Shown piece by piece: positions 51,671 to 61,258 of a DNA stretch of 64,000 bases (its first letter is position 1; each line of letters starts with the position of its first letter). The notes under the pieces were generated by a model that ran no database searches, was not told the DNA's origin, and saw only the letters and a list, made by a program, of their open reading frames with translations. Position numbers and translations under genes: made by a program. The DNA comes from JAVBLY01 sp031553035 (GTDB lineage: Bacteria > Bacillota > Clostridia > Peptostreptococcales > Anaerovoracaceae): NCBI GenBank assembly GCA_031553035.1, contig JAVBLY010000001.1:186001-250000 (forward strand), given 5' to 3'.

Positions 51671-53104
51671 TTATTCGTAAAGGTTCTTAAGCACGATGGT
51701 CTTCTTCCTGGTCATCTCGTCAAATGTGCTCATGACACCTTCTGTTCCTATGCCGCTGAACTTCCAACCGCCGAATGGCATCTCAAATGATCTATAGAAA
51801 CTTGCACCGTTAATGACTGCACCGCCTGCCTCCATCTGGGACGCGACCTTCCATGCTCTCTTATAATTCTCTGAGAAAACACAGCTTGAAAGACCAAACA
51901 TTGAACTGTTGGCTATTTCAATTGCTTCTTCATCGGTGTCGAATCCGATTACCGGAACGACTGGCCCGAATATTTCCAAGTGATTGGCAACATCAGCATT
52001 TTTCGGAACATCGCCAATTATTGTCGGGTCATAGAAAGCTCCTTCACGTTTGCCGCCCATTACTATTTTGCCGCCTTGCTCAACAGTCTTTTTGACTTCG
52101 TTTTCTACTTTTATGGCTGCCTCTTCACTTATTAAACATCCGATGGTTGTCGATTCATCTGAGGGCTTTCCGTAATTTTCTTTTGCGATCCTGGCCGCAG
52201 CTTTTGTAGCGAATTCGTCTTTGACTGAATTATGTACTATGAAGCGTTTGCTGGCGCAGCATACCTGACCGGTATTGTACATTCTGCCCCAGATCATTTC
52301 TTCAACTGCAAGATCGAGATCGGCATCCTCAAGTACTACGAAGGCATCGTTTCCGCCTAGTTCCAGAGCACAGTGTATGAGATTGTCTGCCGCTGTTCTA
52401 GCAGTATCGATCCCAACTTCCGTGCTTCCGGTTAGGGTGATAAGTCCGACTCTGCTGTCTCGTGCAACTTCTGATTTGACGCTGCCGGGGGCTGTAAGGC
52501 ACTGTGCCGCACCAGGAACTACTCCTGCATCATTGAGCATTTCCGTAAGCCTCATAAGTGTAAGAGGGTTATCCGATGACGGCAGCACGATTGCTGCATT
52601 GCCCATCATGAGAGCAGGAGCAACTTTCTGGTCAAACAGATCACATGGAAAGTTGAACGGGATTATACATGCAACGACGCCTATGGGCTCTCTTGTGACT
52701 ATCTGAAGGTGGGTTTCCTGTCCTTTTTCAGTTCCGGCCGGAATGACTTCTTCATAGTAATGCTTTGCTCTTTCGATGAAGCCTGAAAATCCGATCCTGA
52801 CATTGCCGATTTCAGCTCGTGCCTCATTTATGGGTTTTCCGTTTTCTTTTGAAAGTGTCTGGGCAAGACTTTCTTTATTTTCATCCACTATATCAAGAAA
52901 CTTGTTGAGTATGTCCGCTCTCTCATGGATAGGAACTTTGTTCCACTCTTTCTGAGCATCGACTGCTATTGTGATTGCCTGATCTATGTCTTCTTTGGTT
53001 CCCTTTGGGACCGAATCTATGACCTGACCGGTTGCAGGTTCGATGACATCGAATGTCTTGCCGGATACGCTGTCTACTTTTTTGCCGCCTATGATCATTT
53101 TCAT
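51671..53104 (-). CDS. NAD(P)-dependent aldehyde dehydrogenase
   Basis: A 477-residue ALDH-superfamily enzyme. It has the Glu in CALELGGNDAFVVLEDAD, the catalytic cysteine in NTGQVCCASKR, and FGPVVPV and MPFGGWKFSG blocks. The pattern is close to lactaldehyde, succinate-semialdehyde or GapN-type enzymes, with non-acylating oxidation. The start codon lies behind a family 1 repeat (53140-53242). It may serve aldehydes from the pathways nearby. Confidence 0.93.
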   Translation of the reverse strand: MKMIIGGKKVDSVSGKTFDVIEPATGQVIDSVPKGTKEDIDQAITIAVDAQKEWNKVPIHERADILNKFLDIVDENKESLAQTLSKENGKPINEARAEIGNVRIGFSGFIERAKHYYEEVIPAGTEKGQETHLQIVTREPIGVVACIIPFNFPCDLFDQKVAPALMMGNAAIVLPSSDNPLTLMRLTEMLNDAGVVPGAAQCLTAPGSVKSEVARDSRVGLITLTGSTEVGIDTARTAADNLIHCALELGGNDAFVVLEDADLDLAVEEMIWGRMYNTGQVCCASKRFIVHNSVKDEFATKAAARIAKENYGKPSDESTTIGCLISEEAAIKVENEVKKTVEQGGKIVMGGKREGAFYDPTIIGDVPKNADVANHLEIFGPVVPVIGFDTDEEAIEIANSSMFGLSSCVFSENYKRAWKVASQMEAGGAVINGASFYRSFEMPFGGWKFSGIGTEGVMSTFDEMTRKKTIVLKNLYE

Positions 53105-53139
53105 ATTATTACTTGTCCTTTCTGTATTGAATGCGTGTC

Positions 53140-53242
53140 TTTTTTGCCCATACTCAGCTTATTACTCCTTCACTGTTCAGTTACATACGTTTGAGTATGC
53201 GCCTTCACAGTTCGGTCGCAATCGCAAACTATGAACAAAAAA
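53140..53242 (-). promoter_or_regulatory. Structured leader-like repeat, family 1 copy 2
   Basis: A 103-nt minus-strand relative of 10781-10882. Outer bases TTTTTTG/CAAAAAA (53140-53146 with 53236-53242) and CATA/TATG (53149-53152 with 53230-53233) pair around a 2x2 internal loop. The inner hairpin pairs CATAC (53184-53188) with GTATG (53195-53199). Read on the minus strand it shares GAAGGC, TACTCA, ACGTA and GTAACTGA with copy 1. It ends 35 nt before the aldehyde dehydrogenase ATG. Confidence 0.7.
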
Positions 53243-53265
53243 TCCAACACAATATCTTAGTTTTG

Positions 53266-54450
53266 CTATGCGAATGCAGTGAAACTGAGCATCAGCCCGC
53301 CGCATGTATTATTTCCGTCGTCAAAATATCCGTACTCACCGAATGTGAATTCCACTATAAACGGAATATCACCTGCTGCTGCTTTGATGGCGGCGTAGAC
53401 TTCTTCGATCCTGTCATCGATGCCTGCTCTTCGTCCTCCGCAATGAACCAGGTGGAGTGCTGAAGGCTTTTTGCCTAGCTTCTTGATCAGTGCATCTACG
53501 GTTTCTCCTGTTGAACCTATAAGTTCGTCTACGCTTGCTTCCATTTGGATAACTGCAGTATTTACCGACAGATTATTTCCCACATTAATGGTAAGATCGT
53601 CATTTCCTCCCATGGGATGCCTGATTGCCGTAAGCTCACCCAGTCTGTCCTTGATACCCAGAGGGGCAACTATGGAAGCCGCAAGAAGATCCATTCCCTT
53701 GAGGTCATTTACATCCATTCCCCGCCAGTCAGCATATTTCTGAAGGGCCGGCACGCCGTCTATCTCGGCCAGAACTCTTTTATCATTGAGTTTTGTTATG
53801 ATTCCTACGTTTTTCGATTCTCTGTATGCACCGGTGTAAATATTTGCGAATTGATTCGGTTCATCACTGTAGAAAAAGGCAACAGCCACGCCGTCGGGAG
53901 TTACCATCTGCCTTTCAAAAATCACCCAGTTTCCTTCTATGGTGTTGTCGGCAGCACTTCCACCGAAAAAAGGAACTCTTCCGATGACATCTTCGATGCC
54001 CTTTAGATATAATTCTTCTTCACCCGGAGGGGCCGTCATATAAAAGTAATCCGGAGGTATGATTTTCCCTGAACCGTGCTTGCCTGCATGACGCAGAGCA
54101 TCCTTTGCAACTTCCTGTCCTGTGGTTCTTGCATCTCCGACCTTCGGCGAACCTGCAACGCCTACAGTCAAATGTTTGCCGCTTAATGCAAATATCCCAA
54201 CGAAACCGTCATCACCGGATATATATCCTTCAGGTGTGATAACTCCTGTGTATGAAGTATTCCCGATAAGCGGAACATCCGGCAGAACATCTGTGATCGA
54301 CCTGAGTAATTCTGCCTGATTATACTGATCGCTGCTATAGACAAATGCAACATCTATATCATCCATTTCTCTGTAAATGACATGCGCCGCTTCCGCCCCT
54401 GCTTTTACCGGATCCGGGTTTGTACTTGAACCTGCTTTTGCTTTTAACAT
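53266..54450 (-). CDS. FIST-domain sensory protein
   Basis: A 394-residue cytoplasmic protein with FIST_N (about 20-210, DVAFVYSSDQYNQAELL and LIGNTSYTGVITPEGY) and FIST_C (about 225-380, LGIKDRLGELTAIRHPMGG and HCGGRRAGIDDRIEE). FIST domains are thought to bind small ligands, perhaps amino acids, in signalling proteins; here there is no fused kinase or cyclase output. AAGGAGG precedes the ATG. It is 160 nt upstream of the aldehyde dehydrogenase on the same strand. Confidence 0.9.
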   Translation of the reverse strand: MLKAKAGSSTNPDPVKAGAEAAHVIYREMDDIDVAFVYSSDQYNQAELLRSITDVLPDVPLIGNTSYTGVITPEGYISGDDGFVGIFALSGKHLTVGVAGSPKVGDARTTGQEVAKDALRHAGKHGSGKIIPPDYFYMTAPPGEEELYLKGIEDVIGRVPFFGGSAADNTIEGNWVIFERQMVTPDGVAVAFFYSDEPNQFANIYTGAYRESKNVGIITKLNDKRVLAEIDGVPALQKYADWRGMDVNDLKGMDLLAASIVAPLGIKDRLGELTAIRHPMGGNDDLTINVGNNLSVNTAVIQMEASVDELIGSTGETVDALIKKLGKKPSALHLVHCGGRRAGIDDRIEEVYAAIKAAAGDIPFIVEFTFGEYGYFDDGNNTCGGLMLSFTAFA

Positions 54451-54510
54451 CTTATTATCCTCCTTGTTTCAGATATGAGATTTTGTCTAGATATCCATGT
54501 GTCAACAATA

Positions 54511-54537
54511 TAATCCATAATTGTGCATTATGGATTA
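54511..54537. promoter_or_regulatory. 11-bp perfect palindrome upstream of the FIST gene
   Basis: TAATCCATAAT (54511-54521) and ATTATGGATTA (54527-54537) are perfect inverted repeats with a 5-nt spacer, about 60 nt in front of the FIST ATG. It looks like an operator; the regulator is unknown. Confidence 0.6.
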
Positions 54538-54633
54538 AAAACTATACCTATATTCTACCCGTTTGTTAACATTTGTAAACAGTCGTCGTTCTGTTTGGCG
54601 GGAGTGCTGTTTCACGATGCGAAACGGCTTTGA

Positions 54634-55236
54634 CTATTCCTTAAACGCGTCTGCGATCAGATCCACACACTTGTCTATGCCCAGCTCACCACTGTTGAGC
54701 ATAAGTCCATAGCCTTCTTTGTCGCCCCACATCAACTCACGATATGAAGCATAATAATTCGCCCGTCTCTTGTCTATATATTTCATCTTTTTGTCTGCAT
54801 CGGTTTTATCGATACCGTAGTATTTGATTGCATGATCTTTCCTGAAATCGTAATCAGCGTATATAAACACAGGCAGGGTATCTCGTCTTTCTCCCAGAAG
54901 AAATCCTGACCCTCGGCCGAGAAAAACGCAGCTTTCCCGGTCAGCTATGCTTGTTATGATCTCTGCTTCCATCTTGGCAAGCCTGTCTTTATTGGACATT
55001 GCGTTGCCGTCATCGTAGAACATTTTATTAAGTTGTGTGAGCAGATCCCAGACAGAATCATTGCTCTTTTCCTCAAGGGCAGCAAGCTGCTCTGCCGGGA
55101 TGCCGATTTCTTTGGCGGCCATTATTAAAATCTCCTGGCCGTAGCATTTTATCCCCAGCTTTTCGGCAGCTTTTCGGGCGATCTCACGACCACCGCTGCC
55201 GTATTCTCTTTCAATTGCCAATATTTTATAATTCAT
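54634..55236 (-). CDS. Cytidylate kinase-like family protein
   Basis: A 200-residue P-loop protein of the cytidylate-kinase-like group (AAA_26-type). It begins LAIEREYGSGGREIARKAAEKLG, where the glycine-rich loop replaces a classical Walker A, and has FLGRGSGFLL in the middle and the lid KMKYIDKRRANYY. True CMP kinase activity is not certain for this group. The start at 55236 has GGGGTGAG upstream. It lies 13 nt after the exporter gene, so is the last of a four-gene operon led by marR. Confidence 0.88.
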   Translation of the reverse strand: MNYKILAIEREYGSGGREIARKAAEKLGIKCYGQEILIMAAKEIGIPAEQLAALEEKSNDSVWDLLTQLNKMFYDDGNAMSNKDRLAKMEAEIITSIADRESCVFLGRGSGFLLGERRDTLPVFIYADYDFRKDHAIKYYGIDKTDADKKMKYIDKRRANYYASYRELMWGDKEGYGLMLNSGELGIDKCVDLIADAFKE

Positions 55237-55249
55237 CTTTTTCTCACCC

Positions 55250-57091
55250 CTATGATATCTTTTCGAACTGACTGTTATAAAGATCCGCATAGAAACCGTT
55301 CTCACAAAGAAGTTCTTCGTGGTTTCCTTTCTCGATTATGTCGCCGTCCTTCATGACCAGTATCAGATCCGCATTCCTGATGGTTGATAATCTGTGCGCT
55401 ATGATGAAGGATGTCCTTCCCACCATAAGTGTGTCCATGGCTTTTTGGATCAATTCCTCGGTCCTCGTATCCACAGAACTGGTAGCCTCATCAAGTATGA
55501 GCATTGGAGCGTCTTCGACTATGGCTCTCGCAATAGTCAGAAGCTGCTTCTGACCGGCCGACAAAGTTACTTTGTTGTCAAGAACGGTATCGTAACCTTC
55601 GGGAAGGGATCTTATAAAGTGGTCGATGCCTGCTGCTTCGCAAGCTGCATAGATCACATCGTCGGTAACATCTTCTTTATTATATACTATATTCTCCCTG
55701 ATACTTCCGTCAAACAGCCATGTGTCCTGGAGGACCATGCAGAATTGTTCGTGGACATTTTCTCTTGACAGTTCGCTTGTGGGCACGCCGTCTATTTTGA
55801 TGGTACCGCCGTCCAGTTCATAAAAACGCATAAGCAGATTTACCATTGTTGTCTTGCCTGCACCGGTGGGGCCGACGATGGCGATTTTCTGCCCGGCTTT
55901 TGCATGAGCAGAAAAATCATGAATTATTATCTTGTCTTTGTCATATCCGAATTTAACATGCTCGAATTCAACATCGCCTTTGACGTTCTTGAGAGTTTCT
56001 ACCTTGCTGCTTTCATCATCCAGTTCTTCCTCACCCAGGAATTCAAAGACACGTTCGCTTGCTGCTGCAGTGGACTGCAAATTCTGCGCCGCCTGCGCAA
56101 TCTGCGAAAGAGGCTGGGTGAACAGCCTGACATAAACCATGAATGCTACAATTACCCCAAAGGATATTGAGCCGTTGATAATGAGCACCGCACCGATGAC
56201 GCATACTGCCACATATCCGAAGTTCCCCACAAAGTTCATAAGGGGCATCATTATTCCGGAAAGAAATTGTGACTTCCATACATTTGTCTTAAGGCGGCCG
56301 TTGATCTGTTCGAATTTTTCGCGCGCATCCTTTTCTCCGTTATATGCCTTGACAACATCATGCCCTGAATAGATCTCCTCAACATGGCCGTTGATAGCGC
56401 CTAGTTCCTGTTGCTGTCTGTTGAAATATTTTTGCGATTTAGACATGATTAGAACAAGCAGACCGAAACCGATAAGTGTCGCCACGACCGCTCCGATGGT
56501 CATGAGTACATTGGTTATCAGCATCATCAAAAGTGATCCGGCGAACATGGTGATGGCCGATACCATGTTGGAAATGCTTTGGTTCATAGTCATACCGATG
56601 GTATCTACGTCGTTGGTCACACGGCTTAACACATCGCCGAAACTGTTATTGTCAAAATACTTCAGAGGCAGCCTGTTTATTTTTTCCGAAATCTCGCTCC
56701 TCAGTTTCTTTGAGATTTTCTGTGTCACGGTTGCCATTACGAATCCCTGTATATAGGAAAAAACAGCACCTGCTCCATAGAGTATGGCTAATATGAGGGC
56801 GATTTTGCCCACTGCCTCAAGGTCGATCCCCGTCTTTATACCTTCCGTAATAAGGTCGGTGATCCTTTCCAGCTGACTTGGTCCGATTATTGTGAATACC
56901 GTGCCTACAAAGGCGCAGATTATTGCTATGACCATAGCCGGAATGTAGTTATTTATGTATTTTATTAGCTTGCCCCAGGTTTTTTTGAAGTTCTTCGGCT
57001 TTTCTCCCGGGGTGGCCGGTCCTCCGCCTCCCGGTCCGCGTCCCCTTTGAGGAGCTGTATTTGTTCGTGTATTTGCGTCGTTATTGCTCAT
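55250..57091 (-). CDS. ABC exporter half-transporter, consensus ATP site
   Basis: A 613-residue half-transporter. A Gly/Pro-rich N-terminus (RGRGPGGGGPATPGE) precedes six helices (about 45-350). The ATPase has Walker A GPTGAGKTT, signature LSAGQKQ and Walker B MLILDEATSSVD with the catalytic Glu. It forms a heterodimer with the upstream gene, overlapping it by 11 nt. Resembles BmrC/D or TM287/288-type multidrug exporters. Confidence 0.93.
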   Translation of the reverse strand: MSNNDANTRTNTAPQRGRGPGGGGPATPGEKPKNFKKTWGKLIKYINNYIPAMVIAIICAFVGTVFTIIGPSQLERITDLITEGIKTGIDLEAVGKIALILAILYGAGAVFSYIQGFVMATVTQKISKKLRSEISEKINRLPLKYFDNNSFGDVLSRVTNDVDTIGMTMNQSISNMVSAITMFAGSLLMMLITNVLMTIGAVVATLIGFGLLVLIMSKSQKYFNRQQQELGAINGHVEEIYSGHDVVKAYNGEKDAREKFEQINGRLKTNVWKSQFLSGIMMPLMNFVGNFGYVAVCVIGAVLIINGSISFGVIVAFMVYVRLFTQPLSQIAQAAQNLQSTAAASERVFEFLGEEELDDESSKVETLKNVKGDVEFEHVKFGYDKDKIIIHDFSAHAKAGQKIAIVGPTGAGKTTMVNLLMRFYELDGGTIKIDGVPTSELSRENVHEQFCMVLQDTWLFDGSIRENIVYNKEDVTDDVIYAACEAAGIDHFIRSLPEGYDTVLDNKVTLSAGQKQLLTIARAIVEDAPMLILDEATSSVDTRTEELIQKAMDTLMVGRTSFIIAHRLSTIRNADLILVMKDGDIIEKGNHEELLCENGFYADLYNSQFEKIS

Positions 57092-58847
57092 CTTCCAGTT
57101 CCTCCTTCGATAATTGTGAATAAGCTATTTCTTTATAAATCTCGTTCGTCTTGAGTAGTTCGTTATGTGTGCCCGAGCCAACGATCTTGCCTTTGTCGAT
57201 GACCATGATCTTGTCGGCATCTATTATCGTTCCGATACGCTGGGCTACAATTATATTAGTCTTTCCGGCAAGTTCGGTCTTAAGCACGGATCTTAACTGT
57301 CTGTCCGTCTTGTAGTCAAGTGCCGAGAACGAGTCGTCGAATATGAGTATTTCAGGATCCCTGTAAACAGCCCTCGCTATGGAAAGTCTCTGTTTCTGAC
57401 CGCCGGAAATATTGGCACCGCCCTGAGATATCTCTCCCTGATATTCTCCGTTCATTTTCTCGACGAACTCGGTGCCTTGTGCTATTGCCACGGCTTTTCT
57501 GACTGCTTCTTCGCTGTATGTGACCTGTGTGCTGTCTCCGTAAGCTACATTAGAGTCTACGGTTCCGCTGAACAGGACTGCCTTCTGTGGTACATATCCG
57601 ATTCGATTGTGAAGGGCTTCCAGAGTAAACTCTTTCACATCTGTTCCATCCACAAGAACTTTGCCGTCTGTGGCATCATAGAATCTAGGCACCAGGTTGA
57701 CGATCGAGCTTTTGCCGCTCCCAGTTGAACCGATAAAGGCTATTGTCTCTCCCGGATTTGCCGTAAAGTTGATATCCTCAAGTACATATTCAGATGCATC
57801 CGGATACTTAAAAGATACATTTCTGAATTCCAGCTTGCCGTTTGCATTTTCATCCGGCTCTGCCTTTGTTCCGTCTTTGATAGAGGTCTCGGTTTTAAGT
57901 ACTTCACATATCCTGTTAGCCGCTACTGATGCTCTCGGCATTAGGACAAATATCATACTCATCATCATGAATGCCATTATGACCTGCATTGCATATGAAG
58001 AAAATACCACCATGTTGCTGAATATATCGATCTTGTCGACCATAGCCGCCGAATCAAGGATATAGGCTCCGATCCAGTATATAGCCAGATTCAGTCCATT
58101 GCTGACGATGGTTATTCCCGGCATCATTATAGCCATCATCCGCATGGTAAAAAGGTTTGTCTTGGTCAGGTCATCATTTGCCTTTTCGAATTTTTCTTCC
58201 TGATAGTCTTCGGCGTTATACGCTCTTACGACTCTGAGACCTGTTAGATTTTCTCTTGTTACCGAGTTCAGATTGTCGGTCAGCTTCTGTATGATTTTGA
58301 ACTTTGGCATTGCAAATATGATTATAGTCGTTATGATCAGTAGGAGAAACGCAACGGCAACTCCTGTGGAAGCTGTCCACTGCCAGCTTTTGCCCATGAT
58401 CTTTGTGATAGCCCAGACCGCCATGATGGGTGCTTTGATCAGGATCTGAAGCCCCACCGCTATTATCATCTGCACCTGGGTGACATCATTTGTGGATCTT
58501 GTTATAAGGCTTGGCGTTGAGAACTGGTTGATTTCATTCATGGAAAAATCAGAGACTCTCTCAAACTGAAGTGTTCTCAGCCTTGCAGCAAAAGATGCTG
58601 CTATGCCTGCCGCCATAAAGCCCACAAAGATAGATGATGCAAGACTGCCAAGTGCGCAAAGCAGCATGTACACGCCTTCTGTAAGTACTTCATTTACCGT
58701 GTTGCCTTCTGTGGTGACCAGCATAGTGATTTCCTTCATAAAGTCGGGGATCTTCAGGTCCAGAAAAACCTGTACTGTCACGAATGCCAGACATACGAAT
58801 ATGACGCACCATTCCTTGCCTTTCAAATATTTAAGTATTCCTATCAA
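57081..58847 (-). CDS. ABC exporter half-transporter, degenerate ATP site
   Basis: A 588-residue partner. Walker A is GSTGSGKSS, the signature ISGGQKQR is normal, but Walker B reads ILIFDDSFSALD, with Asp in place of the catalytic Glu. This is the known mark of the non-hydrolysing half in heterodimeric exporters such as TM287. It starts with TTG at 58847 overlapping the marR stop (TTGA), supported by GGAGG. Confidence 0.93.
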   Translation of the reverse strand: MIGILKYLKGKEWCVIFVCLAFVTVQVFLDLKIPDFMKEITMLVTTEGNTVNEVLTEGVYMLLCALGSLASSIFVGFMAAGIAASFAARLRTLQFERVSDFSMNEINQFSTPSLITRSTNDVTQVQMIIAVGLQILIKAPIMAVWAITKIMGKSWQWTASTGVAVAFLLLIITTIIIFAMPKFKIIQKLTDNLNSVTRENLTGLRVVRAYNAEDYQEEKFEKANDDLTKTNLFTMRMMAIMMPGITIVSNGLNLAIYWIGAYILDSAAMVDKIDIFSNMVVFSSYAMQVIMAFMMMSMIFVLMPRASVAANRICEVLKTETSIKDGTKAEPDENANGKLEFRNVSFKYPDASEYVLEDINFTANPGETIAFIGSTGSGKSSIVNLVPRFYDATDGKVLVDGTDVKEFTLEALHNRIGYVPQKAVLFSGTVDSNVAYGDSTQVTYSEEAVRKAVAIAQGTEFVEKMNGEYQGEISQGGANISGGQKQRLSIARAVYRDPEILIFDDSFSALDYKTDRQLRSVLKTELAGKTNIIVAQRIGTIIDADKIMVIDKGKIVGSGTHNELLKTNEIYKEIAYSQLSKEELEDEQ

Positions 58848-59314
58848 TTCTCTTCCTCCATATTATCGATCAGTTTTTTTATCAGTGATGACAGTGTGAT
58901 CAGCTCATCTTCTGTCAATCCCTTAGTCAGTTTGCCTTCCAGTACCGCCGCTTTTTTTTCCATTTTTTCGGAAAAATTAAGGGCTTTTTCCGTTAAAACT
59001 ATTTTTTTTAGCCGGGCGTCTTCGGGGACGGGGACCCTTTTGATCAGTCCGTGTTTTTCCATTCGCTTAAGCATATTCGTCGCCGTAGAGCCTCTTATTG
59101 AAAATTCCTTTTCAAAATCCTTCTGAAAAATATCCCTGTCTTTATTGGCGAGGAAATAATCCATGACCAGCATATGCATATGGGTGACGCCGTGAGGCGG
59201 ATGGTGGTTTTCACCGTGCATGCACCGATTGTCTTTTTTATCTTTTTCCAGATACCTCTTTATTAGTATAGAAAGATTTCTCAGGTCGAAGCTTACCATT
59301 TTTTTGGGATCCAT
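58844..59314 (-). CDS. MarR-family regulator of the ABC exporter operon
   Basis: A 156-residue winged-helix repressor with RDIFQKDFEKEFSIRGSTATNMLKRME as the helix-turn-helix and EDARLKKIVLTEKA as the wing. MarR upstream of a heterodimeric ABC exporter is a frequent drug-response arrangement. The 3' end overlaps the TTG start of the exporter. Its promoter lies some 350 nt upstream, with a large operator, and the leader between is occupied by an inverted-repeat element. Confidence 0.92.
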   Translation of the reverse strand: MDPKKMVSFDLRNLSILIKRYLEKDKKDNRCMHGENHHPPHGVTHMHMLVMDYFLANKDRDIFQKDFEKEFSIRGSTATNMLKRMEKHGLIKRVPVPEDARLKKIVLTEKALNFSEKMEKKAAVLEGKLTKGLTEDELITLSSLIKKLIDNMEEEN

Positions 59315-59385
59315 AATTATCCTTTCTGTCTGTATTCCTTGCGGGTATGCCGTATTTAGCGATCTTGCCAGATGTTAATAGGGTT

Positions 59386-59560
59386 CATGCAAGTAATTTG
59401 ACATTTTTTGGACAAAAGGTGAGGTAATGAGTAGGTTTTCTCGTTTCTACATTATCATATGTACATTAATACACAATAATGAACATGTCTAAACAATTTG
59501 CAGCTACAAAACTACTCATTACTTCGATTTATGACCAAAATTTACGTTTTTTCTTGCATG
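59386..59560. repeat. Inverted-repeat (MITE-like) element, copy A
   Basis: A 175-bp element bounded by CATGCAAG (59386-59393) and CTTGCATG (59553-59560). Inner arms GTAATGAGTAG (59424-59434) and CTACTCATTAC (59512-59522) are perfect inverted repeats. The AT-rich centre resembles that of 24909-25095 in the opposite orientation. It sits inside the predicted marR leader. Confidence 0.55.
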
Positions 59561-59638
59561 AAAGATAGATCTTGTTGATATGAAATAATTTCATATCCAT
59601 TTATCCGTTGACCGAGCATTCTCATGCATAGTTAAAAA

Positions 59639-59697
59639 ATGTTAGTCGGCTAATAGTTAGCCAACTAACATTATAACTCCATATATAATTTTGTCAA
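59639..59697 (-). promoter_or_regulatory. marR promoter with a 33-bp composite operator
   Basis: Reading leftwards, TTGACA (59692-59697) and TATAAT (59670-59675) are 16 nt apart. Directly downstream, 59639-59671 is an inverted repeat with 15-bp arms (one mismatch) made of two GTTAG-N4-CTAA(C/T) sites. This fits autorepression by the MarR protein at 58844. Confidence 0.85.
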
Positions 59698-59727
59698 TAC
59701 ATAAAATGATTTTATTATAGGATAATA

Positions 59728-61236
59728 TCAGTATTTTATTCCCAGCTTTTTCATTCTGTTTCTCAGAGTGTTAGGGTTAATGTTTAGAATAGCGGCAGCT
59801 CCGCCTTTACCGTTTATCTTTCCTCCTGATTTTTCCAATGCCTTCATGATATGTTCCTTCATGGCACTGTCCAGGCTGAGAGGTGGATGGATGGTATCCA
59901 CACCGGAAGTAGTATCCGAAGATAGCAGGTTGTCAAATTCCAGATCCGAATCTCTGTTTATTATAATAGATCTCTCAATTATATTCTGAAGCTCCCTGAC
60001 ATTCCCAGGCCATAAATAATTGATAAGTTTTTCCATTTGCTTATCAGATATTTTGGGTACTGTTCTTAATCCTATTTCCTGTGATTTAACTTCTACGAAA
60101 TGTTCGACCAACAGTGGTATATCTTCTTTTCTCTGGCGAAGAGGAGGAATCGGTATGGGAAATACATTGATCCTGAAAAGAAGATCTTCTCTGAATTTTC
60201 CTTCCTTCACCATCAGATTGAGATCCTTGTTGGTCGCACATAGTATTCTTATGTCCACATCGATCGGTTCCACACCTCCGACCCTCTCAATTTCACGTTC
60301 TTGTATGACTCGTAGCAGGCGGGTTTGGGCTTCCATTGTCAATTCTCCCACCTCATCCAAAAAAATAGTGCCTGTATGGGCCCGTTCAAAGCGTCCGATT
60401 TTTTTCCCTGTAGACCCTGTAAAAGCTCCTTTTTCATGACCGAACAGCTCGCTGTCCAGCAAGGTTTCAGGGATTGCACCGCAGTTTACCTTTACAAAAG
60501 GACCGTTTGCTCTCTGGGATGACTGGTGTATGGCATTGGCGATAACTTCCTTGCCGGTTCCCGTTTCACCGGTTATCAATACCGGGCTGTTAAGCGGTGC
60601 CACCAGATTTGCCATTTTGTAGACTTCCTTGAGCCCGTTGTCTTTGCCGATTACTTTCTGATCCTTTTCGTTTTGGATCTTTTGTTTCAGCTCATTATTT
60701 TCTTCGTAAAGCCGCTGCTTGAGACGAACCTGTTCCAAATGAACAAGTGCATTGGAAAACGCGATTCCGAATGGGCTTGCCACCGTTGTCAGAAGTTCCG
60801 CATGTTTTTCTCCATATACATTTTCTCCGGCGGAAAAAAGAAGTATGACTCCCACCAGATTTTTTTCTATTGACAAGGGAAGGACCATACAGGAGAGGTT
60901 CTTACTGTATTTATCTGAGAAAAGGGAGGATAATACGGGATCCTCATGAAGGTCTTTGATGACAATCACCTGATTCAAATCAAACTCTTCTGTGGCCCTG
61001 ACTGCATCCGGGGGAAGTATGTGATCGTCATTCATCAATACTCCGTCGTTTTCCGTGGCCTTTGCTATGATGCGGTAAATTTGTCTGTCATATTCAAACA
61101 GGCACATGTACATCTCATCGGTGGGAATAAATTCTTTGAGATAAGCTATTGTATTGGACATGGCAACTTCCAGGTGCAGACTGCCGCAGATCCTAAGAGT
61201 CATCTCGTAGAAAAAATCTTTTTTTTCGGGAATCAT
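59728..61236 (-). CDS. Sigma-54-dependent activator (GAF-AAA-Fis)
   Basis: A 502-residue enhancer-binding protein. A GAF sensory domain spans about 20-170, the AAA domain about 195-430 with Walker A GETGTGKE, the sigma-54 contact loop GAFTGS (usual form GAFTGA) and Walker B GTIFLDEVGEL, and a Fis-type helix-turn-helix at the end (GGAAAILNINPNTLRNRMKKLG). It is divergent from the second molybdenum hydroxylase operon, which has a -24/-12 promoter. It probably activates that operon and perhaps the one at the left end. The GAF domain may bind an aromatic or acyl inducer. Confidence 0.94.
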   Translation of the reverse strand: MIPEKKDFFYEMTLRICGSLHLEVAMSNTIAYLKEFIPTDEMYMCLFEYDRQIYRIIAKATENDGVLMNDDHILPPDAVRATEEFDLNQVIVIKDLHEDPVLSSLFSDKYSKNLSCMVLPLSIEKNLVGVILLFSAGENVYGEKHAELLTTVASPFGIAFSNALVHLEQVRLKQRLYEENNELKQKIQNEKDQKVIGKDNGLKEVYKMANLVAPLNSPVLITGETGTGKEVIANAIHQSSQRANGPFVKVNCGAIPETLLDSELFGHEKGAFTGSTGKKIGRFERAHTGTIFLDEVGELTMEAQTRLLRVIQEREIERVGGVEPIDVDIRILCATNKDLNLMVKEGKFREDLLFRINVFPIPIPPLRQRKEDIPLLVEHFVEVKSQEIGLRTVPKISDKQMEKLINYLWPGNVRELQNIIERSIIINRDSDLEFDNLLSSDTTSGVDTIHPPLSLDSAMKEHIMKALEKSGGKINGKGGAAAILNINPNTLRNRMKKLGIKY

Positions 61237-61258
61237 GTTTTACCTCACTTTGGCGTTC

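Larger units (their letters stand above)
59315..59727. other. 413-nt intergenic region: marR leader, inverted-repeat element, promoter
   Basis: No gene is seen. From the marR side it holds a leader, the element at 59386-59560, and the operator plus promoter at 59639-59697, then the stop of the sigma-54 activator gene. Confidence 0.8.
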
